Assembly: GCA_000818945.1 (NCBI GenBank)
Contig: KN805442.1
Span: forward strand, 87,021-151,020
Direction: 5' to 3'
DNA: 64,000 bases
DNA from: Schizochytrium sp. CCTCC M209059
Lineage: Eukaryota; Sar; Bigyra; Thraustochytrida; Thraustochytriidae
The notes under the pieces were generated by a model. The model ran no database searches and was not told where the DNA came from. It was given only the letters and a program-made list of their open reading frames with translations. This document shows, piece by piece, positions 41,232 through 51,137 of the stretch; positions within the stretch are counted from its first letter, which is position 1; every line of letters begins with the position of its first letter. A program made the translations under genes and the position numbers.

Positions 41232-42542
41232 TCAATACTTGCCCTCTGCACCCCGTGCAGCGAGCTCGTTGCGCTTGACAATATTAGACAAGGTGTCGAG
41301 CGCGCTGCCCAAGAGGTTCCTGCGCGCGTCGAGAGACACGAGACTAGGAAACTTGCCGAGCGATTTCACGATCGCTTCCCCATCCTCTTCCGAAAGCTCA
41401 TTGCAGGAGAGGTCGAGAGCCGTGAGACTTGCGATGCCAGTGTCAAAGAGGGCACATAATGAGTTTGCCGACTTGGAGGCCAGGGAATTGGAGCTCAGGT
41501 TGAGCATCATAAGTGAACTGTTTCGCATGGCACCATCCAGCAAAAGACGACCGCCCTCGTCCGTAAGACGATTGAGACGTAAATTAAGGTCAAGAAGACT
41601 GGCATTGTGACGCAACGCTCGGCCGAGGTAGCGCCCACCCTCAACGTGAATCTGATTGTCGCAAAGATTGAGCGTGGACACCACGGACTTGGGCCCAAGA
41701 AGCTTGACGAGAAGCCGCACACCATGATTGGTGATCTTATTGTGCGAAAGATCCAGATGCGTCACAGTGCAGTTGGAAATAAGACCAGTCATGAGCATTT
41801 GCACCATGTCATCGTCAACAAGGTTGCAAGGCAAACAGATGGTGGTCAACGTCGAGGAAGCTTTAATCGCCCGCGCAAGACTTCCGGCATCGGACATGCG
41901 CATGCCAAAGAGCGAGCGCTCATACTGCATGCCGACGCGACGCACGCCGTACGTGAGCTCGAGGCGGCTCAAATTTGGTAGGTGTTCGAAGAGAAGCATT
42001 GGGTCGAAGTGTGAGAGAAGCTGTCCGATGCGCAGCTGAAAGACAAAGTCCTGTGAGGCGCGCAAATGTTCGAGAATGGTCTCTTCAGTGATGGCATCGC
42101 TGCCTCCTTCGGGCGAGTACTCCTCGAGCAGATCTTGCAGGGTTCGTTCCAGATAGAGCTGTTTCCAGGTCATGCCATGATTTGCAATTTCAAGATGCTT
42201 CCACGCTTTGGCCATGGATCTGCGTTTCCAATAGTTCTCGTCATAAATGTGCGCTGCGGCAACTTCAATGTTGAGATTGAGATCGAGGAGTGCGGTAAGT
42301 TTGGGAACCTGTGAGTCAGGGACTCTCGTCATCATTGGGCTACGCTCAAAATTCTTTGCAATGGTTTTTAGGCACCACATGCGAAGCGAGAGTACTGGAC
42401 CTTCGTCATCGAGGCTTCCACGGTGTTGATGGCGTGCGGGATTTTTGCCTGGTCTCGCCTCGAGCACGCGACTCTTGAACCGTTTGACCTCGTCTGCCAC
42501 CGCAATGGCTGTCGTTGTGCTCCCGATGCCGGCTTCCATCAT
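41232..42542 (-). CDS. DRC5: Dynein regulatory complex subunit 5 (TCTE1-like)
   Basis: 436 residues from ATGATG at 42542. DRC5/TCTE1 is a leucine-rich-repeat subunit of the nexin-dynein regulatory complex between axonemal doublets. The N-terminal half has the family signature: DENYWKRRSMAKAWKHLEI, then NHGMTWKQLYLERTLQDLLE, followed by an L-x-L-x-YG strand (LSRLELTYGVRRVGM). The second half has about seven ribonuclease-inhibitor-type LRRs, such as VTHLDLSHNKITNHGVRLL, LLDLNLRLNRLTDEGGRLL and LTALDLSCNELSEEDGEAI. Length fits the family (about 450-500). It implies a flagellated stage. The sense-strand leader contains AAGC/AAAC repeats. 259 bp separate it from the convergent WD40 gene. Confidence 0.88.
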   Translation of the reverse strand: MMEAGIGSTTTAIAVADEVKRFKSRVLEARPGKNPARHQHRGSLDDEGPVLSLRMWCLKTIAKNFERSPMMTRVPDSQVPKLTALLDLNLNIEVAAAHIYDENYWKRRSMAKAWKHLEIANHGMTWKQLYLERTLQDLLEEYSPEGGSDAITEETILEHLRASQDFVFQLRIGQLLSHFDPMLLFEHLPNLSRLELTYGVRRVGMQYERSLFGMRMSDAGSLARAIKASSTLTTICLPCNLVDDDMVQMLMTGLISNCTVTHLDLSHNKITNHGVRLLVKLLGPKSVVSTLNLCDNQIHVEGGRYLGRALRHNASLLDLNLRLNRLTDEGGRLLLDGAMRNSSLMMLNLSSNSLASKSANSLCALFDTGIASLTALDLSCNELSEEDGEAIVKSLGKFPSLVSLDARRNLLGSALDTLSNIVKRNELAARGAEGKY

Positions 42543-43491
42543 TTCTCTCTACTTCTGTTTCTGTTTGCTTGTTTGCTGACAAGCGAGAGAAGTGTCCACG
42601 GCGCTTTCTTTAGATAAAATCGATCGCGTTCCAGTCTGCTTCACGGCGAACCGAGCCGGCCAAAAGACAGCGACGGGCGCGCGTCGCTCTCTACGCCTGT
42701 CTGCGTATCTGTCTCTCAGTCTTTCGCGCTTGCTTGGCTCTCAGTAAAGCAAAGCCAAAAGCAGCGTAACGTAGCGCCGCGCAGCGCAAGTCCGCCTCGC
42801 TCCGCACTGCCTTCTGTTCTGTTTTGCTCCGCTCTGCCTCTGCCTCTGCCTCTGCCTCTGCCTCTGCCTTTGCTCTGAGCCGGCCGGAGTCCGAACCTCT
42901 CTCTGCCCGTGCGTCCGCGGCGTGAGGGCGGCCGCACTCCCGCGTCGCAGTCCACGCCAAACGTAACGTACCGAAAGAGTAAAATAGCCCCTTTTTTTTA
43001 TCCAGTTGGGCCTCTTCCCCCACCTAACCGTGGCGCCTCGCCGCGTCGCGCTCCGCCTCGCGCCCGTCGCGCCCGATCAGCCGGCCCCGCGAGCGAGCGG
43101 GCGAGCGAGCCCCCTCCCGCGCGCCTCGCGCCGTCGGCCTCGCGNNNNNNNNNNNNNNNNNNNNNNNNNNNNNNNNNNNNNNNNNNNNNNNNNNNNNNNN
43201 NNNNNNNNNCCGCGCGCGGCGGCCGCGGCGCGAGAAGCGGCGGCGCGCGGCGCGCAGATCGGCGACGGCCGCGGCGACGACGCGGCCGCTGCCGCTGCCG
43301 CTCGAGGAGCAGCTGCAGCAGCTGCTGCTGGAGCTGCAGACGGAGCTGCAGCTGCAGACGGCGCGGACGAGGGAGCTCGAGGCGCGGAGGAAGCCGTGGT
43401 CTGCGAGCCCGGCGCGAAGAAGGGCGGCGACGCAGAGGCGGGCGGTAAGCGAGCGAGCGAGCGAGCGAGCGCGCGAAAAAGGCGCGGCGAG
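42543..43491. other. Divergent intergenic region with an assembly gap
   Basis: This lies between the starts of DRC5 (minus) and the DDT-domain gene (plus), so both promoters should be here. It includes a (CTCTGC)n run at about 42832-42869, a GC-rich block around the N gap, Ala/Leu-codon-like GCTGCAG repeats at 43290-43370, and GAGC repeats at 43450-43472. A GGTAAGC at 43444 could be a 5' splice site, but no matching acceptor is evident. Confidence 0.5.
43145..43209. other. Assembly gap (65 N)
   Basis: N run in extremely GC-rich sequence, 282 bp upstream of the ATG at 43492. The open frame runs through the gap, so an upstream start for the DDT-domain gene cannot be ruled out. Confidence 1.
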
Positions 43492-46400
43492 ATGGACGCC
43501 GCCGCCCTCGCCGAGGACGACCAGCGCGCCGAGGCCGGCGACGAGGTGCAGAGCTCGCCCAGCCGCGAGTCGTCGACGGACTCCTCGGCGGGCGAGAACT
43601 CCGACGACGGGGAGGACGACGGCGCCGCGGAGGAAGAGGAGGAGGAGGAGGACGACGATGACGACGAGGAGGTCGCCGAGGAGGACGGCCGCGATGATGC
43701 GCAGGCGGCCAACGGCGGAGCCGACGCGACCAAGGCCGGAAACGGAGCGCCTGCTGCGGCAGCCAGCGACCAGCAGGGGGCCGACGCCGCGAATCAGTCG
43801 GCCAAGCCCAAAATCATCATCAAGATGAAGGCCAAGCCCCACGAAAACTCGGACATCGCCGCGCTCATGGAAGGTCTCAGCAGCGACGACGAGGACGAGG
43901 GCGACGACAATGGCGACGCTGACAACGAGAGCGGAAAGAAATCGGGCACCAAGCGGAAGAAGACCAACGACCTACGCGGCAAAAAGAGCTTCGTCGACCT
44001 GGTGATCAAGATCCTCTATGATCGGCGGCGGTCCACCAAGGGGGTCTCGACCCAACAATTGAAGAAGGAAATGCTCAACAAATACGATTGCGGCTCCGGG
44101 CGCTTCACGCAGCACTATCAATTGACGATCAAGCGCATGGTCAAGGACAAAATCATCGTCAAGCAAGGCCATAGAATCAAGCTGGACCGAAAGCTCCAGG
44201 CCAAGATGCGCGAGAACGAGAACAAGCTAGCCCGCGAGAAAAAGGAGGCTGACTTTCAGCGCAGAATGGATGCCGGCGAGGTCACCTTGGAGGAGCTTGC
44301 AGAAAAGGAACGCAAGGCCAAACGCGCCGCCGAGAAAAAGGAGGAAGCCAGGAAAAAGGCCCAGGAACGACGCGACGCCAAGGCCGCCGAGCGCGCCAAA
44401 GCCAAGGCCGAACTCGGGGCCAACGACAAGGACAAGGAAAAGAAGAAACCGGGTAGGAAGAAGAAGAGCGACAAGGACGCCACGCAGGTGAAACGGAGAA
44501 AAAAGAAGGCTGTCACGCCAGGGCTGCCCAAGCCTCCTCTCCCTGTCATGGACCTTCCTTTCGAGCCCACGATCGTGCAGGACCTCATGGCCATCGCAGA
44601 GTTCTGCAGCGACTTTTCGCACATCGTCAAGCTCACGCCCTTTTCGGCAGAAATGTTGTACAAGGCGCTGACTGCCAACGATATCGTTCCGCTACTGCGC
44701 GAGCTGCACCTGGTTTTCCTCGGCCTTTGTCTCGAGCCCGAGATGGAGCAGGACGAAAAGGTCGTGCGCTGGGATTGGTTCAAGATGCTCAACTCGCTTA
44801 CGTGGCAGGAGATTCTCCGTCGCTACCTGGTGCGCAGCACGGCTCTCTTGGGGCCCGAATGGCCACCGTACGAGGACCTCGTTGCGGCGCAGCGCCACCT
44901 TCAGACGGCGAGCTACGTGACACTGTCCGTGCCGCAAAAAATCGCCATCATCCGTGCTCTCATTGACGAGGTTCAGTCGCACCCGGAAATGGTTGAAGAG
45001 GTGGATCGTCTCGCAAAGGAGCTCGTGCAGGAGTCCACCAACCTCTACCATCAGGACATGTCCGTCCGTCGTCAGCTCACGCTGGTCAAGATGCACCAGG
45101 CACTTCTTGATCAGAAATTGGATACGCACTATGACGAAGCCTTTGCAACGGGGATGGGAAACGCGAAGAACAATAATAGCAAATCCGCGCCAGAGGGCGG
45201 CGATTCGGACGCTGAAGATGCCGAAAACGACGACGAAAACGCGAGTAACAGCAAGGCCACGAGCAATGGCCGCAGTGTGCGAGGGAGCAAACGAAAATTC
45301 AAGAAAATGAAAACCATTGAAGAGCTGACGAAAGAAGCGTCACCAATCTCGGGCGCAAAGCTCAAGGAACGCAAAACCTTTTTCGAAGAGCGACTCAAGG
45401 AGCTCACGCAAGAAAAGTCGGATATTGTCGTGCAGCACGCTCGTCACCAATATGCAAACTTTCGTCTGCGAGCCGAAGCGTGGGGAAAGGATAGCAAGGG
45501 CAATGCATTCTGGACCTTTCGCTGCGACCCGGGGCGGCTTTGGATCTATGGTCCGGGCGTTCGTGGAGAGAAACAAGCCCGGGAAAATCTACCCGGCAGC
45601 CTCACTGCAAAGGAAGAAGAAGAGGAGGCTGAGTTTCAACGTCGACTGGACGCCGGCGAGGTCACCTTGGAGGAGATGGCTCAAAGAGAACGCAAAGCCA
45701 AGGAAAAGAAGGCCATGGCGGACGCCGCTTCGCCCAAGAGCATTGATTCACCCCCGCCCAAGAAACGCAGGGGCCGTCCGCCCAAGAACAAGGCCGCCCC
45801 GCCTCCTGTGCCAACGGTAGACACCAAAGTGGAGACGCCGCTGTCGCCTTCTCGCGCCGAAGGAGCAGCGGTGGTGCCCGGCGCAAGCCCGACCTCGCGC
45901 GAGTCTCTGAAAACGTGGCGCTTTTACGACACGGTGGAGGACATTGACCGTCTGGCCGCCTCACTTGACCCACTGAGCACGCGCGAGAGGCACCTGAAAA
46001 AGACCTTGACGGACTTTCGCGATTTTATCATTGTCGACATGGAAACGGAAAAGGACCGTGAGGCCGCACGCAAGCGCGCCGAGGAGGAAGCTGCCAAAGA
46101 AAAGGAACGTCTTGCCAAAGCGGAGGCCGAAGCCAAGGCTGCTAACGCTGAATCTTCAGGCTTAGAAATCATGGCGAATGGAGAGTCCGCGAGCGCCAAG
46201 GATGGTGGGAGCAACGACAACGACAACAACACCACCCCAGTCGAGATGGACGACTTTGTGGAAGTCCGCTCGCGGCATCGTCCTAAGCGTAACGCAGCAA
46301 AGGTTGCGGAGGTGCAAATGCGCAGCAGCCAGATGAGCAAGGCAGCGAAACAGGCATTGGCCAAAGAGGCAGAGGCCAAGGCTCCGGCCAAGAAGAAGAA

Positions 46401-48054
46401 GGGACGTCGTCGTCTCACCAAGACTTGGACCGACAACGAGCCCGAGGCCTTTCGTAAGTACCGCAACCTGATGAACCACGTCAATGGCCGGGAACTGGAT
46501 ATTCGGGACCCCGATCCGGAGGACAGTTTTCTTGACGATTTTGATCTCAAGCTCTTTAAGAACGCCGAACGCCCAGACGTGACGGCTCGCGTGTTGAAAA
46601 AGGATCTCGGCGAGCTTGCTGAATTCATCGAGTCACGAGGCGGCAAGTTCGACATGGAGAACGGCAAGGATGATTTCGTGCAGCAAGCCAGCGACATTCT
46701 CAGTACCATGGCCGCCGAAGGCGAGGCTGACTCAGAGCAAGCGAACGGCAACGAAAACGAGGTGGTGGAAAACGAAGAGAAGAAAGAGGAAGTCAAGACA
46801 GAGGATGGTGGTGGCCAAAACGCAGCTGAAGCCAGCGTTGAGTCCGTGACCTTTGACGTCGCGTCTCGCAAAAAGCTCGAGCACTTGTGCATCACGCTTG
46901 AACAAGCTGCAACCGAGGCTGTCATCGCGTCCAAAAAGCAAAAGGTTCTCGATGAGGCCGAGCGCTTGCGCCAGGAGAAGATGCGCGAGGCCCTCGAGAA
47001 GGAACGCGCCGCCCAGCGCGTTGCCATGCGTGAGGCTCGCAAGCGGCGGAACGAGACACGCACGACGCGGTCGGCAGGCAAGCGTGGACGTGCTGCTGCA
47101 ACGCGAAGCGGGCGTCGGACGCGGGGTTCGCAGGTGCAAAAGAAGCAGCGCCGCGGCGAACAAATGCCAGAGGCCACCCTCAGTGGGCGCATCATCAAGC
47201 GCGTCAACTACAAGGAGGGCGCTTCTTCCGATGACAATGAAGAGGAGGAAGAAGAAGAAGAGCAAGTGGAAATGGAAGAGGATGAGGAAGAGGATATCCG
47301 AGCTCAGGACGTTGATGACGAGGAAGAGGACGACCAGATGGAGGAGCCGAGCGCTGATGCCAAGGGCGAAGCTGAAGGTGGCAAGACGACGACTACCAAG
47401 GTTGATGCTGCCGAGGCAGCCGCAAAGGCCACAGAGGAAGAACCTAATATCGAGATCAAGGAAGATATTGAGGTCTCGGGCGCAGAGGCGAAGCGCATCG
47501 AAATGATGACTCATCTCGAGCGCATGTTCCCGGACGACCTTCGCGTGCGGTGTGACCTCGAGGCGGCAGAAGGCGACGGTGCCGCGAACGGGCCATCGGG
47601 ATCTACACTCGTGAATGGCAAAGTCAAGGGTTTTAAGCCAGCCTCGTACCTGTCGATGGATCGCGTAAACGATCTCTGGATCATTGAGCTCGAGAATGGT
47701 GAAACGATCGACTTGAACGAGAAGGACACCCGGACCGCATACATTCGGTTCCGCCGTTACGAACGCGATAGCAACAATGTTGTCGAGGATGACGACGAAG
47801 ATGATGATGTGATGATGGTCGACGACAAGGAGAACGAGGAGGAGCGCCGGCGCATCCGCGTCCTTTGGGGGTCCAAGAGTGAGCGGGACGCTTGGCTGCA
47901 CACGCTCGAGGCCTCGGAAACCTGCAGTGCATGGTCCTCGGCAATTTACCAGCTGGCAAACCGCATCTTTGTTAACAACGTTCTCAAGGACGAAGACGAA
48001 GTCGACGAGGATGAAGACGAGGACGACGACGACGCGAGTGGACGTTCCGGTTAA
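43492..48054 (+). CDS. DDT/WHIM chromatin-remodelling protein with linker-histone winged helix
   Basis: 1520 residues from the ATG at 43492. Proteins of the DDT/WHIM class (ACF1/BAZ, RSF1, CECR2-like) are non-catalytic ISWI partners that contact linker DNA. Order of parts: acidic N-terminus; an H1/H5-type winged helix at about 164-233 (KSFVDLVIKILYDRR, GVSTQQLKKEM); a Lys-rich charged helix; a DDT domain at about 350-446 (IVQDLMAIAEFCSDFSHIV, LVFLGLCLE); a WHIM1-like stretch to about 505. Then a WHIM2/WSD motif at about 660-690 (KDSKGNAFWTF, DPGRLWIYGPG), an AT-hook near 757 (KKRRGRPPKNK) and acidic tracts. It ends in a Trp-containing segment (CSAWSSAIYQLANRI) like the C-terminal WHIM element. 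No PHD finger or bromodomain is seen. A charged-helix block is duplicated at about 251-277 and 711-737. Confidence 0.88.
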   Translation: MDAAALAEDDQRAEAGDEVQSSPSRESSTDSSAGENSDDGEDDGAAEEEEEEEDDDDDEEVAEEDGRDDAQAANGGADATKAGNGAPAAAASDQQGADAANQSAKPKIIIKMKAKPHENSDIAALMEGLSSDDEDEGDDNGDADNESGKKSGTKRKKTNDLRGKKSFVDLVIKILYDRRRSTKGVSTQQLKKEMLNKYDCGSGRFTQHYQLTIKRMVKDKIIVKQGHRIKLDRKLQAKMRENENKLAREKKEADFQRRMDAGEVTLEELAEKERKAKRAAEKKEEARKKAQERRDAKAAERAKAKAELGANDKDKEKKKPGRKKKSDKDATQVKRRKKKAVTPGLPKPPLPVMDLPFEPTIVQDLMAIAEFCSDFSHIVKLTPFSAEMLYKALTANDIVPLLRELHLVFLGLCLEPEMEQDEKVVRWDWFKMLNSLTWQEILRRYLVRSTALLGPEWPPYEDLVAAQRHLQTASYVTLSVPQKIAIIRALIDEVQSHPEMVEEVDRLAKELVQESTNLYHQDMSVRRQLTLVKMHQALLDQKLDTHYDEAFATGMGNAKNNNSKSAPEGGDSDAEDAENDDENASNSKATSNGRSVRGSKRKFKKMKTIEELTKEASPISGAKLKERKTFFEERLKELTQEKSDIVVQHARHQYANFRLRAEAWGKDSKGNAFWTFRCDPGRLWIYGPGVRGEKQARENLPGSLTAKEEEEEAEFQRRLDAGEVTLEEMAQRERKAKEKKAMADAASPKSIDSPPPKKRRGRPPKNKAAPPPVPTVDTKVETPLSPSRAEGAAVVPGASPTSRESLKTWRFYDTVEDIDRLAASLDPLSTRERHLKKTLTDFRDFIIVDMETEKDREAARKRAEEEAAKEKERLAKAEAEAKAANAESSGLEIMANGESASAKDGGSNDNDNNTTPVEMDDFVEVRSRHRPKRNAAKVAEVQMRSSQMSKAAKQALAKEAEAKAPAKKKKGRRRLTKTWTDNEPEAFRKYRNLMNHVNGRELDIRDPDPEDSFLDDFDLKLFKNAERPDVTARVLKKDLGELAEFIESRGGKFDMENGKDDFVQQASDILSTMAAEGEADSEQANGNENEVVENEEKKEEVKTEDGGGQNAAEASVESVTFDVASRKKLEHLCITLEQAATEAVIASKKQKVLDEAERLRQEKMREALEKERAAQRVAMREARKRRNETRTTRSAGKRGRAAATRSGRRTRGSQVQKKQRRGEQMPEATLSGRIIKRVNYKEGASSDDNEEEEEEEEQVEMEEDEEEDIRAQDVDDEEEDDQMEEPSADAKGEAEGGKTTTTKVDAAEAAAKATEEEPNIEIKEDIEVSGAEAKRIEMMTHLERMFPDDLRVRCDLEAAEGDGAANGPSGSTLVNGKVKGFKPASYLSMDRVNDLWIIELENGETIDLNEKDTRTAYIRFRRYERDSNNVVEDDDEDDDVMMVDDKENEEERRRIRVLWGSKSERDAWLHTLEASETCSAWSSAIYQLANRIFVNNVLKDEDEVDEDEDEDDDDASGRSG

Positions 48055-48355
48055 AAAGAAAAGAAAAGAAAAGAAAAGGAAACAATAAAGAATAGAAAGA
48101 AGAGAAAAAGGACAACCCTGGAACAAATAGCAAGACATGAGACAGGCAGCGAAGCGAAGCGCTCGCTCGGGCCCATCTTGATCGCTCCCTTCGTACACAG
48201 ATACACACACAATCTTAGCAAACCCAAAGTAGCAGCAGCAGCAGCAGCAGCAGAATACACACAACCATTTTCTCCTTTACTGAAGTTTCTGTTCCTGGGA
48301 TAAATTTTTCTTCCCTTTTGAGTTTCATCTCCCCTTATCCGTGAGCACTGTTCTG
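48055..48355. other. Short intergenic region between convergent genes
   Basis: 301 bp that hold the 3' ends of the DDT-domain gene (plus) and the coiled-coil gene (minus). AAAAG pentanucleotide repeats start directly after the stop at 48054. An AATAAA lies at 48083-48088. A (CAG)n run lies near 48234-48252. Confidence 0.6.
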
Positions 48356-51022
48356 TCATGGATCAATAATGTATTCATCCAAGAGCGCCGTGTAGGATGG
48401 ATCTGGTGGCGGAGGGCTCGGGGGCGGAGAAGGAGGCGGCGATTCGTGCTGGGACGCTATCGTTTCAGTCGTCGTTGATCCCGAAGTTCGCGTTTGACCC
48501 GAAGCCGCAGGCTCTGGTAAAGCTGCTGATGCTGTTGCGTTTAGTTCTGGGGGCATGTTTGAAGGTGGCGGGGGCGGGGGCGGGGGCGGCGAACGTTGCC
48601 CTCGCGAAAATGCCCGCGCAGCACCTGGAAAGAATGAATTTGCACCATCTGTGCGCGATGCTTGCAAAGCCGGAGGTGGGAGAACCCAGGTTCGGTCCTT
48701 TCGCGAAGCTTGGCGACGAATGCGCTGCAGATCCTTCTCGTACGCGGCCTCCTTGGCGCGCTGGTGCACGTGAAGGCGACGCAGTTGCTCTTTGTGGTTC
48801 GCCTTGAGCTCGAGCGCAGACTTTTCTGCATTTGATGTCGCCCGACGGGCCATCTCCAGCTGCATGTTGTGCTCCTTGCGGACAGCAGCGGTCTTGTCGT
48901 CGTGCTCGGCCTGCAACTGGCGCACAAAGGAGTCATGCTCGGCCATCAGCTGTTGCATCTTGTGCTCGATCTCACGGTAGCGCTGTGCATGTTGCTTTTT
49001 GAGTTCTGCAATTTCCTCGCTGTGATCAATCCCAAGCTCGTCGCGAATGCGCAAGAGCTCAGCCTCGAGGGCGCGTTCGCGTTGCGAAGAACTCGTGACC
49101 TCGGCCTCGCGCGATGCTTTGAGCGACGCATTTTCCTTTTGCAAAGTCGCGAGCTGAGTTTCGGCCTTTTCAAGGGCACGCTGGAGGTCTGCCTCGATGC
49201 GCTTACGATTCGCCTCTTCAGCAGTTCTCGACCTTTGCTCTTGCTCGCGCAGCTGCACGAGCGCGGCATCGCGCTGCTTTTTTTCGGTCGAAAGTTCAAT
49301 GCATTTGAGCTCCAACGCGCGGCGGCGGTCCTCGAGCTCTTTGATGCGCGACTCGAATTGCTCCTTGTCCAGCGCACGCGCCTCGTCGGCCTGATTTTTG
49401 GCTTCCTCCATTTTCTTGACAAAATCCATTTGTAAGTTGACCTTTTCGGCACGGCGGACTTCATGCGCTTGTCGAAGCGCACGCTGTGACATCTCGGCGC
49501 CTTCCTTGTTGATGTTGCGCAAATGACGCTCGCGTTGAATCCAGGCGTGCACTGTCTCATCCAGAAGACACCACAAGCCGTACAAGCCTTTCTCGCTCTT
49601 GAGGTCCGGCGGCAGCTGACGCATGCGGGGCACTGCCGGCGAAGCGGTCTCTCCGTTGCCAAAGAGCTTGGCCGAACACACCTCAAACTCGTGTTTCAGC
49701 CACGTGATGCCAAGGGCAGCGCGGGACTTTTGCGAAACGGTGGCGGTGTCACTGTCCCGCTTGCATCCGCGTACTTGTGCATTGGAAGAAAACAAAGCGC
49801 CCCCGTCATTTTCGTCGTCTCCAACGTCTCGACGCCGGCGAAGTTCCCAAAAGCTCACCTCGTCTGCGAGGCTTGCCGCGCCATTTCGTGGCTCTGCCGG
49901 CGCAACGTCAAGCTGGAGCTGCCGAGGCGCCGGCCGCTGTTTTGACACGGCTGCACTGCCTGAATCTTTCGATTCTGTGACTTGCACGATGCCACTCAGT
50001 GCAGCAACGGCGTTGAGATCACCCTTGTTTTCCGTTTCAAGAGGTTCTGTGCGATAACCTTGTCGCAACTGACGTTCCCGCTCGAATTGAAGCGTGCGAT
50101 CAAGTCGCTGCTGCTGGTCAGCGAAGAATCGTTCCAGATCTCTCGTTGATGGGTCTTTGGATACAGCCTGTCGCGTCTCCGTTCGCGGCGCGGCTAAGGG
50201 TCTTTGCTCTCGAGGCGCAACCGCGACTGGACGCGCGCGCTCGGTTGCTCCTGAGAATAGTGAGGTGGACGGCGCAGATGCGCGATACGGTCCCTCACGT
50301 TGATGATTGTCTTCATGTACAATGGTTTGTTTCTGCACCTGTTCCTGCGGAAAATGTGGTCTTCGCGTCGGACTTCTTTTGCGAGTTGTCTCGGAGCGTG
50401 GCGAGACTATGGAGAACCGTGAGGGACTGGCCAGAGAGGCATGAGAGGGGCTTGGCTCCCCGCCAGCCCCTGGAATGAGAATGTCTACGCTCCCACTGCG
50501 ATGAATACGCGCCTTGGTCTTGAGGCTGCCGTCTGCTTCTGCCGTGCCGAGACCTTGGAATCCTGATGCACTAATGGTGACTCCTGAAGGAGAGGACGCC
50601 ACGGACCTCGGACCAGTTGTTCGCGAGGGACGCTGGGCTCGTGAGGGTCCAGTATCGAATGAGTCCCAGTCTGGGAGCTCATCATCCGCAACGGCGAGGG
50701 GGACCACCCAGCCCTGGCGGTCCACCTCGGAGACGAGGAGCCGACCTGAACTCTGTTGGCCATCTACGTTCGAAGGCTTGGCAGCGCCGCCAATCTTGCG
50801 GACCGTGGGTGGCATGGCGAAGGCCTGCTGTCCCCTCCTCCCAGTAGCGCTATGCATCGCGCTCCCCGCGAGCGAGCGAGGCAGCGACCCCCCTGCCTTC
50901 TGCCTCGCCGCCGGGCGCGCCCACGCGCCGGGGGTTGTCTGTCTGTCTGCCTCTGTTCGTTTGTTTATTGTTTGTTTGTCGAGGAAGTGTTTCTTCGTCT
51001 GCGGTTTTTTTCCCGACGTCAT
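48356..51022 (-). CDS. Coiled-coil protein (unknown)
   Basis: 888 residues from an ATG at 51022; ATGs at 50857 (residue 56) and 50815 (residue 70) are possible, and the first 55 residues look like translated leader. Residues 60-480 are mostly disordered, Ser/Pro/Arg-rich. A conserved-looking globular stretch at about 450-510 (LGITWLKHEFEVCSAKLFG, GLYGLWCLLDETVHAWIQRE) precedes a long coiled coil at about 510-790 (RIKELEDRRRALELKCIEL, EIAELKKQHAQRYREIEHK). The tail contains two poly-Pro runs and ends LLDEYIIDP. I do not recognise a family. Centrosomal, ciliary or vesicle-tether proteins have this build, but no motif decides. It is divergent from VPS13 with a 610-bp shared upstream region. Confidence 0.8.
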   Translation of the reverse strand: MTSGKKPQTKKHFLDKQTINKRTEADRQTTPGAWARPAARQKAGGSLPRSLAGSAMHSATGRRGQQAFAMPPTVRKIGGAAKPSNVDGQQSSGRLLVSEVDRQGWVVPLAVADDELPDWDSFDTGPSRAQRPSRTTGPRSVASSPSGVTISASGFQGLGTAEADGSLKTKARIHRSGSVDILIPGAGGEPSPSHASLASPSRFSIVSPRSETTRKRSPTRRPHFPQEQVQKQTIVHEDNHQREGPYRASAPSTSLFSGATERARPVAVAPREQRPLAAPRTETRQAVSKDPSTRDLERFFADQQQRLDRTLQFERERQLRQGYRTEPLETENKGDLNAVAALSGIVQVTESKDSGSAAVSKQRPAPRQLQLDVAPAEPRNGAASLADEVSFWELRRRRDVGDDENDGGALFSSNAQVRGCKRDSDTATVSQKSRAALGITWLKHEFEVCSAKLFGNGETASPAVPRMRQLPPDLKSEKGLYGLWCLLDETVHAWIQRERHLRNINKEGAEMSQRALRQAHEVRRAEKVNLQMDFVKKMEEAKNQADEARALDKEQFESRIKELEDRRRALELKCIELSTEKKQRDAALVQLREQEQRSRTAEEANRKRIEADLQRALEKAETQLATLQKENASLKASREAEVTSSSQRERALEAELLRIRDELGIDHSEEIAELKKQHAQRYREIEHKMQQLMAEHDSFVRQLQAEHDDKTAAVRKEHNMQLEMARRATSNAEKSALELKANHKEQLRRLHVHQRAKEAAYEKDLQRIRRQASRKDRTWVLPPPALQASRTDGANSFFPGAARAFSRGQRSPPPPPPPPPSNMPPELNATASAALPEPAASGQTRTSGSTTTETIASQHESPPPSPPPSPPPPDPSYTALLDEYIIDP

Positions 51023-51099
51023 CTTCGCAAAAACCGTTCAAACAAAAGACTATGTGAGGCGAGGTGCATGCTCATGGAGACTCCCGTCGGGATCGTTGG

Positions 51100-51137
<38 letters not shown>

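Noticed and set aside
43006..43491. Upstream extension of the DDT-domain gene through the second gap
   Set aside because: It begins at a TTG, crosses the gap, and is Ala/Gly/Arg low complexity encoded by GC repeats; the ATG at 43492 is the first clear start.
46732..48264. 510-codon minus-strand frame antisense to the DDT gene
   Set aside because: Open only because the sense strand is Glu/Lys/Asp-rich; its Leu/Phe/Val runs are the antisense reading of those codons.
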